Below, piece by piece: positions 28,658 to 33,485 of a stretch of DNA of 33,485 nucleotides. The position numbers and the translations under genes were made by a program. Where the stretch lies: assembly GCA_025363775.1 (NCBI GenBank), contig JANYLG010000143.1:1-33485 (forward strand), in the 5' to 3' direction. The DNA is from Acidobacteriota bacterium. GTDB lineage: Bacteria > Acidobacteriota > Vicinamibacteria > Vicinamibacterales > Fen-181. Position 1 is the first letter of the stretch, and every line of letters begins with the position of its first letter. Below the pieces are notes generated by a model. That model saw only the letters and a program-made list of their open reading frames with translations, did no database searches and had not been told where the DNA came from.

Positions 28658-30100
28658 CTACCTCGCGTACATGTCGATGATGCGGACGATCGCCCGCTGG
28701 CACACCCGGCAGAACCCGACGTTGTCGCGTGTGAACATGATGCAGTCGGCTTCGGGACGGAAGAGGCCCTTCACTTCGTACGATGCGCCCTCGAACGCGC
28801 CGACTTTGTGCGAGTACTTCATCCCGGCGAGGAACGGCGTGGACCAGTTCAACTCTTCCGTGAACAGCTGGTTCATGTCGCTCTCGGGGACGTTTCTCGC
28901 GCGGAGGTTGCGGCGCCGCTCCTGGATCTCGCGGCTCTTCTTCTCGTACAAATCCTTGTCCCACGGCGTCGGCAGCGGCGTCCCGGCTTCGACCAGGTCC
29001 TTCCACTTCAACGTGGCCGGGTCCTTCATGGCAGTGATGTTCGGTTCCCACGGTTCCGGCCGGTCCGCCACGCCGGTTTCGTAGGCCACGTCCGACGTGT
29101 AGTACTCGTCGCCGAGGCCGGCGAAGTGGTGGCCGAACTCGTGGACGAAGATGTAGGCCGCAAAGGCGCTGCCCACCGCCGCCGTCGCGTGATCGTTGAA
29201 GACGCCGCCGCCGCCGTACTGCGTCTCGTTGATCAGAATCTCGAGGAAGTCATATGGCGCGGCCGACGCGATGTCCCGCATCGACCGGTTGTCGAGCGTC
29301 AGCGCGTACCGCTCGGAGTCGAAGATGTTGTACGACACGCCGAGCGGCGTCCGCCGATAGTCGGCGGTGCGCGGCCGGTTCACGCCGCTCCTCTCGGTCG
29401 GAAGGTCGATCGCCCGCACGTTGAAGTCCGTCTTTCGGCTCTTGAAGGGCTCGGTGGCGAACAGCTGATCGGTGAGCCGCTTCACGTCGGCATGGAACTT
29501 CGGCAGGTCTGCCTCGCTATAGCCGTCGCCAAGGATCAGCAGGTCCACCTTCGTGGTCGCCGGCCCGTTCTCGAAGACCGTCCAGACCTTCCCGAGTGGC
29601 CGAGTCTCGGCGGCGGTGACGAACCGTGACGAAGGGTCGATCACCGTGGACCAGACCTCGCGGAACGCATTCGCGCGGTCGCGCTTCTTCACGACCACCT
29701 GCACGGGTGCTTTCGGCCACGGAAAGCGGAGCGACTCGTGGAACGACCGGTGCAGTCCCTGCTTCGGTTCGTCGGTGGACTCCCACTCGCCGTAAATCGA
29801 TGCGAAGCCTCGCGAGTAGATTGGCTGGTTGGTCTTCTGGTCGATGACCTCGAAGAAGTACGGCCCGAGGTTTGTGTCGTCGAGAAGGCGAGTGCGGCTG
29901 CCTGCCCACGGACCATCCGACACCACCTGATCGAGCGAGAACACTTCCTGCCCGCCCCCGGTGTGGTAGTAGTCCACCCGCATCGTCTTTTCGGTGAAGA
30001 AGGCGGCAAAGAGGGTCTGGGCCCCCGCGCTGGACGCTGTGGCCAGCAGCATCGCGGCCAGCATCCCGACACACAACCGACAAACGAATCCGTGCGGCAT
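28658..30100 (-). CDS. M64-family (IgA peptidase-type) metallopeptidase, secreted
   Basis: Signal peptide. VDLLILGDGYSEADLPKFHADVKRL, FVHEFGHHFAGLGDEYYTSDVAYE (HExxHxxxxxxD). Confidence 0.93.
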   Translation of the reverse strand: MPHGFVCRLCVGMLAAMLLATASSAGAQTLFAAFFTEKTMRVDYYHTGGGQEVFSLDQVVSDGPWAGSRTRLLDDTNLGPYFFEVIDQKTNQPIYSRGFASIYGEWESTDEPKQGLHRSFHESLRFPWPKAPVQVVVKKRDRANAFREVWSTVIDPSSRFVTAAETRPLGKVWTVFENGPATTKVDLLILGDGYSEADLPKFHADVKRLTDQLFATEPFKSRKTDFNVRAIDLPTERSGVNRPRTADYRRTPLGVSYNIFDSERYALTLDNRSMRDIASAAPYDFLEILINETQYGGGGVFNDHATAAVGSAFAAYIFVHEFGHHFAGLGDEYYTSDVAYETGVADRPEPWEPNITAMKDPATLKWKDLVEAGTPLPTPWDKDLYEKKSREIQERRRNLRARNVPESDMNQLFTEELNWSTPFLAGMKYSHKVGAFEGASYEVKGLFRPEADCIMFTRDNVGFCRVCQRAIVRIIDMYAR

Positions 30101-30223
30101 CGTCATCTCTCCTCGTCCGTCGTGGACTCGCAAGGGTAGCCCGGCGAAGGGGCGAGGGCAAGAAGTGGCTGTCATTGTGGTGCCACTGTGGCCAGTGACG
30201 GACTCTGAAGGAAGGATCGCAGA

Positions 30224-30259
30224 TCAACGAGGCCGCCCGGTGGCGGGCGGCCTCGTTGA
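30224..30259. repeat. perfect 16-bp hairpin
   Basis: TCAACGAGGCCGCCCG-GTGG-CGGGCGGCCTCGTTGA, in the intergenic region between the ferredoxin 3' end and the M64 gene. No T-tract seen. Confidence 0.9.
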
Positions 30260-30292
30260 CCAATCTAGTATGGATGCGGGCTGGAGGTGTCC

Positions 30293-30324
30293 GTAGGGGC
30301 GGGTTTGAACCCCGCCCCTCCTAC
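30293..30324. repeat. GC-rich imperfect palindrome at the ferredoxin 3' end
   Basis: GTAGGGGCGGGTTTGAACCCCGCCCCTCCTAC. Confidence 0.75.
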
Positions 30325-30527
30325 GCTTCCAGTTTGACGACGCAGCCGTCCACCGGGCAGACTTCCACACACTTGGGCGAGTCGTGGGTCCCGACGCATT
30401 CCGTGCACTTCGCGGCATCAATCACGTACATCGTATCGCCCTGGCTGATCGACTCATTCGGGCATTCCGGCTCGCATGCGCCGCAGCTGATGCAATCGTC
30501 CTTGATTACCATCGCCATCGTGTCCAC
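30321..30527 (-). CDS. 2[4Fe-4S] ferredoxin (YfhL-like)
   Basis: CISCGACEPECPNESISQGDTMYVIDAAKCTECVGTHDSPKCVEVCPVDGCV. Confidence 0.95.
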   Translation of the reverse strand: MDTMAMVIKDDCISCGACEPECPNESISQGDTMYVIDAAKCTECVGTHDSPKCVEVCPVDGCVVKLEA

Positions 30528-30746
30528 TCCTCGTTGTTCAGGGGCCAGAATCGGCCGACGCGTATTCGTTTGTTCGTGTGCTCAGTTGTCCGTTTTGCAA
30601 AAGCCGATCCTGTTTGTGATCGGCGACTTTCCGTCCTATTTTACCGCACTTTGATCGACGACGGCAACATCCCGGCGATTATGCCGGGAAGCCGGTAGGC
30701 CGGCGCGCTGATGCGACCAAAGGGGTCGTGGATTGACGCACGAACG

Positions 30747-31610
30747 CTACGCGCCGCCGCGCAGCAGACTCAGCCCTTGAATCAGCGACGCTGCTACCGA
30801 CGCGATCGTGAGACCGAGGCAGGCCAGCGCGAGCAGCATGTGGTCGGTCCGCTCGGCGCGGAGCGGGTCCAGCCATATCGCTGCCAGGTAGCCGCCGGCG
30901 AATCCTCCTGCGTGCGCCCAGTTGTCCACGCCTGGCATGATCAGGCCGAACACGAATAGCGAGAGCGCCCACGACCACGCCTGCCCGCGCACCAGGCTGC
31001 TGCCGGTGCGATGGCCATAGCGGACCAGCGCGCCCAGCAACCCGAAAATCGGCGCCGATGCGCCGATGGTGAACGAGGCGCCCCCAATGATCGGGATGCC
31101 CGGCAGCAGCACGCCCGCAATCGAGCTGAGCAGGAACCCCATGGCCCCGCCAACGGTGTAGATAATCACCAGGCGGCTGGCGCCGTAGAGCTGTCCGGTG
31201 GCGGGGCCGAGCTGGCGCACCCACATCAGGTTGAAGATGATGTGCAGCAGATTGCCGTGGAGCCAGCCGGCGGACAGGATGGTCCACCACCGGCCGAACA
31301 CGAACACCGGCATCGCGCCGCTGGCGCCAAACAGGAACAGCGCCTGCGAACTGGGTGAGAGCAGCGAGAACAGGCCGCTCATGCCGATCTGACCGCCGGA
31401 GGCGAGCAGCGTCAGCACGTAGAGCGCGGCGCAGCCTCCCATCACGACCGTGGTGAAGCCGAAGTCGTTGCCGAGGCGGCGCAGCAGGGGAGCGAACCCC
31501 CACATGCCAGGGTTCCAGCGCCCGCAGCTGTAGCACCGCTCGTCGTTGACGCCGACGAGGTTGCCACATGCGGGACAGACGATCGACCCGGTTCGCTGCC
31601 GATTGAACAT
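30747..31610 (-). CDS. rhomboid-family intramembrane protease with N-terminal zinc ribbon
   Basis: CPACGNLVGVNDERCYSCG zinc ribbon; WWTILSAGWLHGNLLHIIFNLMWV; GASAPIFG (Ser); DNWAHAGGFAGGY (His). Confidence 0.94.
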   Translation of the reverse strand: MFNRQRTGSIVCPACGNLVGVNDERCYSCGRWNPGMWGFAPLLRRLGNDFGFTTVVMGGCAALYVLTLLASGGQIGMSGLFSLLSPSSQALFLFGASGAMPVFVFGRWWTILSAGWLHGNLLHIIFNLMWVRQLGPATGQLYGASRLVIIYTVGGAMGFLLSSIAGVLLPGIPIIGGASFTIGASAPIFGLLGALVRYGHRTGSSLVRGQAWSWALSLFVFGLIMPGVDNWAHAGGFAGGYLAAIWLDPLRAERTDHMLLALACLGLTIASVAASLIQGLSLLRGGA

Positions 31611-31629
31611 GGCCCGATCATAGCCCATC

Positions 31630-31697
31630 GGCCGCGGCGAAGACAGATTCCAGGGACCGCACAGAGACGTGCTTCATTCGTGACGATCCGAGCCCTG
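31630..31697. repeat. dispersed intergenic repeat, copy 2
   Basis: GGCCGCGGCGAAGACAGATTCCAGGGACCGCACAGAGACGTGCTTCATTCGTGACGATCCGAGCCCTGG; same orientation as copy 1. Confidence 0.9.
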
Positions 31698-31705
31698 GAA
31701 GATGT

Positions 31706-32677
31706 TTAGAGGTTCAAGACCACTTTCCCGTGCGCTCCCGGCGACATCACGGCTTCGTGCGCGAGCCTCGCGTCCGCCAGCGGGAACTCGCGGCCGATGA
31801 CCGGCCGCAGCGTGAGGTCCCGCAGGCCCGCGCCCACGGCCGCGTGAATCTCCGCCATCTCCCGCGGCGACGTGTTGAACAGGATCATCCCGCGAATGTC
31901 CGCGTCCCTCGCCATCATCTGACGTGGATCAATCTCGACCGTGCCGCGGTTACCGATGACGATGACCCGGCCGTTCCTTGCGAGCAGGCCGAGGTCGCGG
32001 TTGAGGTTGACGTTGGCCAGCATCTCCAGGATGATGTCGATGCCGCGCCCGCCGGTGGCCGCCATGATCTGATCCGCGTAGTCGGTGCCACGGTGGTTGA
32101 ACGCGTGCGTAGCTCCCACCGCCAAAACCTGCGCGAGGCCACGGTCGGTGCCCGCCGTCGCCAGCACGACCATGCCGGCTGCGCGGGCGAGCTGGATCGC
32201 GGCGGTGCCGACGCCGCCGCTGCCTCCATGCACCAGCACCCACTCACCGGGCCTCGCCTGCGCCCGCTGGAACAACGCGCGGTAGGCGGTCCCGTAGGGC
32301 ACGCCCACCGCCGCTCCCTGCTCGAACGACACGCTGTCGGGCAGCGAATACAGATGAGCGAGATCGCAGACGGCCATCTCGGCGTACGCGCCGTAGGCGC
32401 CCTCTGAGGTGCCGGTCATGTAGACGCGGTCGCCGAGGGAGAACATGGTCACGTCCAAGCCACATGCCTCGATCGTCCCGGCGGCGTCGGCCCCAGGGGT
32501 GTACGGCAACGCGGGATGTCGGGCATACGCGCCCTTGCGAATGTAGTGGTCCACCGGGTTCACGCCAACGGCGTGGATCCGCACCAGCACCTGGCCTGAC
32601 CCGGGGGCAGGGTCCGGCAGCTCCTCCAGCCGCATCACCTCCGGCTCTCCAAACTCACGAACGACGATTGCCTTCAC
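31706..32677 (-). CDS. zinc-type alcohol dehydrogenase/quinone oxidoreductase (MDR superfamily)
   Basis: MKAIVVREFGEPEVMRLEELPDP, VLVHGGSGGVGTAAIQLARAAG. GTG start at 32677 preceded by a GGAGGC SD. Confidence 0.95.
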   Translation of the reverse strand: MKAIVVREFGEPEVMRLEELPDPAPGSGQVLVRIHAVGVNPVDHYIRKGAYARHPALPYTPGADAAGTIEACGLDVTMFSLGDRVYMTGTSEGAYGAYAEMAVCDLAHLYSLPDSVSFEQGAAVGVPYGTAYRALFQRAQARPGEWVLVHGGSGGVGTAAIQLARAAGMVVLATAGTDRGLAQVLAVGATHAFNHRGTDYADQIMAATGGRGIDIILEMLANVNLNRDLGLLARNGRVIVIGNRGTVEIDPRQMMARDADIRGMILFNTSPREMAEIHAAVGAGLRDLTLRPVIGREFPLADARLAHEAVMSPGAHGKVVLNL

Positions 32678-32909
32678 GGTGCCTCCTTCTACGCAGTGTA
32701 GTGATCCAAGACTCCCAAGACTGACTCGTCCCTGCAGCATTCCAGTGAAATTCGCACCGGGCGTGTAAAAGCTACAGGCCGGAGACCCCCGGGCTCCACG
32801 TGCCTGCCTGGGTGAGGCCTGCATCAAGCGGAAAACAGGCCGATTTCAGACGATGCCAGATGCTGGCCGTACTTTTGCTATGCGCCAAGTGGCAGGGGGA
32901 AACCAACCA

Positions 32910-33221
32910 ATGGTACCGCAGAGCGCCGTGATTGTCTGGCAACTTCGTGGGTTCGTCGAAGAAGTGGAGTGTTACTTCGTGAAGCGCACGTCCGCGTTCA
33001 TGCTGACCGTCGAGCGCGCGGGTGAGTCCCTCGCTGAGGAGCAGTATTCGAGCCTCCACGAAACGATGGTCCGCGCCCGCGAGCTGCGTCGCAGCCTGAT
33101 GAAGGTCGGGTTTTTGCCCGTCGCGGCATCGGCAGCGGAGCCGCAGCCCGTGCTCGAGTCGTTGCTGATGCATTTCGTCAAAGACGGTACGGCGGCCCTG
33201 TACGCCGGCTACGGAGCCTGA
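32910..33221 (+). CDS. hypothetical protein
   Basis: Open frame from 32853; ATG 32910 follows an AGGGGGA SD-like sequence. MVPQSAVIVWQLRGFVEEVECYFVKRTSAFMLTVERAGESLAEEQY... No family recognised. Confidence 0.6.
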   Translation: MVPQSAVIVWQLRGFVEEVECYFVKRTSAFMLTVERAGESLAEEQYSSLHETMVRARELRRSLMKVGFLPVAASAAEPQPVLESLLMHFVKDGTAALYAGYGA

Positions 33222-33300
33222 GCTCCGCCCTTCCCGTCACCCTTCGCAATTGGCTATGATGACCAGGTCGGCCGCCCATGGCCGGCGCGAAGGGAGACGC

Positions 33301-33485
33301 ATGAACTCCGCCCAGATCACACCATCCTTGTCGCCCAAACCGATCATGGAGATGGCGACCGCGTTTCAGCGCAGCCGCCCGCTGCTGACGGCCTTCGAGC
33401 TGGGGTTGTTCACAGCGCTGAACGCGGAGGCGCGGACGTCGGAGAACATGGCGGAAGCGCTCGACACCCAGCCGCGCGCGACCGA
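33301..33485 (+). CDS. O-methyltransferase, N-terminal dimerisation domain, truncated by window edge
   Basis: MNSAQITPSLSPKPIMEMATAFQRSRPLLTAFELGLFTALNAEARTSENMAEALDTQPRAT; GGGAGACGC upstream of ATG. Confidence 0.8.
   Translation, partial: MNSAQITPSLSPKPIMEMATAFQRSRPLLTAFELGLFTALNAEARTSENMAEALDTQPRAT

Noticed and set aside
30602-30689. Small inverted repeats (GCCGATC...GATCGGC; TCCCGGC-GATTAT-GCCGGGA) between rhomboid and ferredoxin
   Set aside because: Short stems without T-tracts; ordinary intergenic structure, cannot be assigned a function from sequence alone.

Overview
High-GC bacterial chromosomal window. The gene content, including an ADOP-permease-like tail, resembles Acidobacteriota, but that taxonomic placement is inference. 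It encodes about 33 recognisable protein genes and one initiator tRNA. From left to right: a truncated acyl-CoA synthetase and an acyl-CoA dehydrogenase; a DUF3516-type Ski2-like helicase; a small accessory island (HigB/HigA toxin-antitoxin, a frameshifted isoprenoid-synthase-like relic, a coupled small protein plus nucleotidyltransferase pair); periplasmic redox and envelope genes (Cu/Zn SOD, AI-2E permease, TonB-C lipoprotein, YceI, cupredoxin, formamidase); a basic small protein; a DUF5362-like membrane protein; a serine-recombinase remnant abutting tRNA-fMet; ftsB-like and cutA; a 20-bp tandem repeat; a SpoIIE-type phosphatase overlapping a DUF2007::RNase III fusion; hutU coupled to an archaeal-type ATPase; a decayed hutH 3' end; purA; PilZ; an ABC exporter; YqgE; an isoaspartyl peptidase; an M64 peptidase; ferredoxin; rhomboid; a quinone oxidoreductase; and a partial methyltransferase. 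No CRISPR array or intact prophage was seen. The most interesting observations are the DUF2007-RNase III fusion, the hutH relic whose frame is restored by collapsing a 14-bp triplication, the accessory TA-like island, the recombinase scar at tRNA-fMet, the 20-bp tandem repeat, and a dispersed ~68-bp intergenic repeat at 9.77 and 31.63 kb. I found nothing I could defend as a wholly new multi-gene system.
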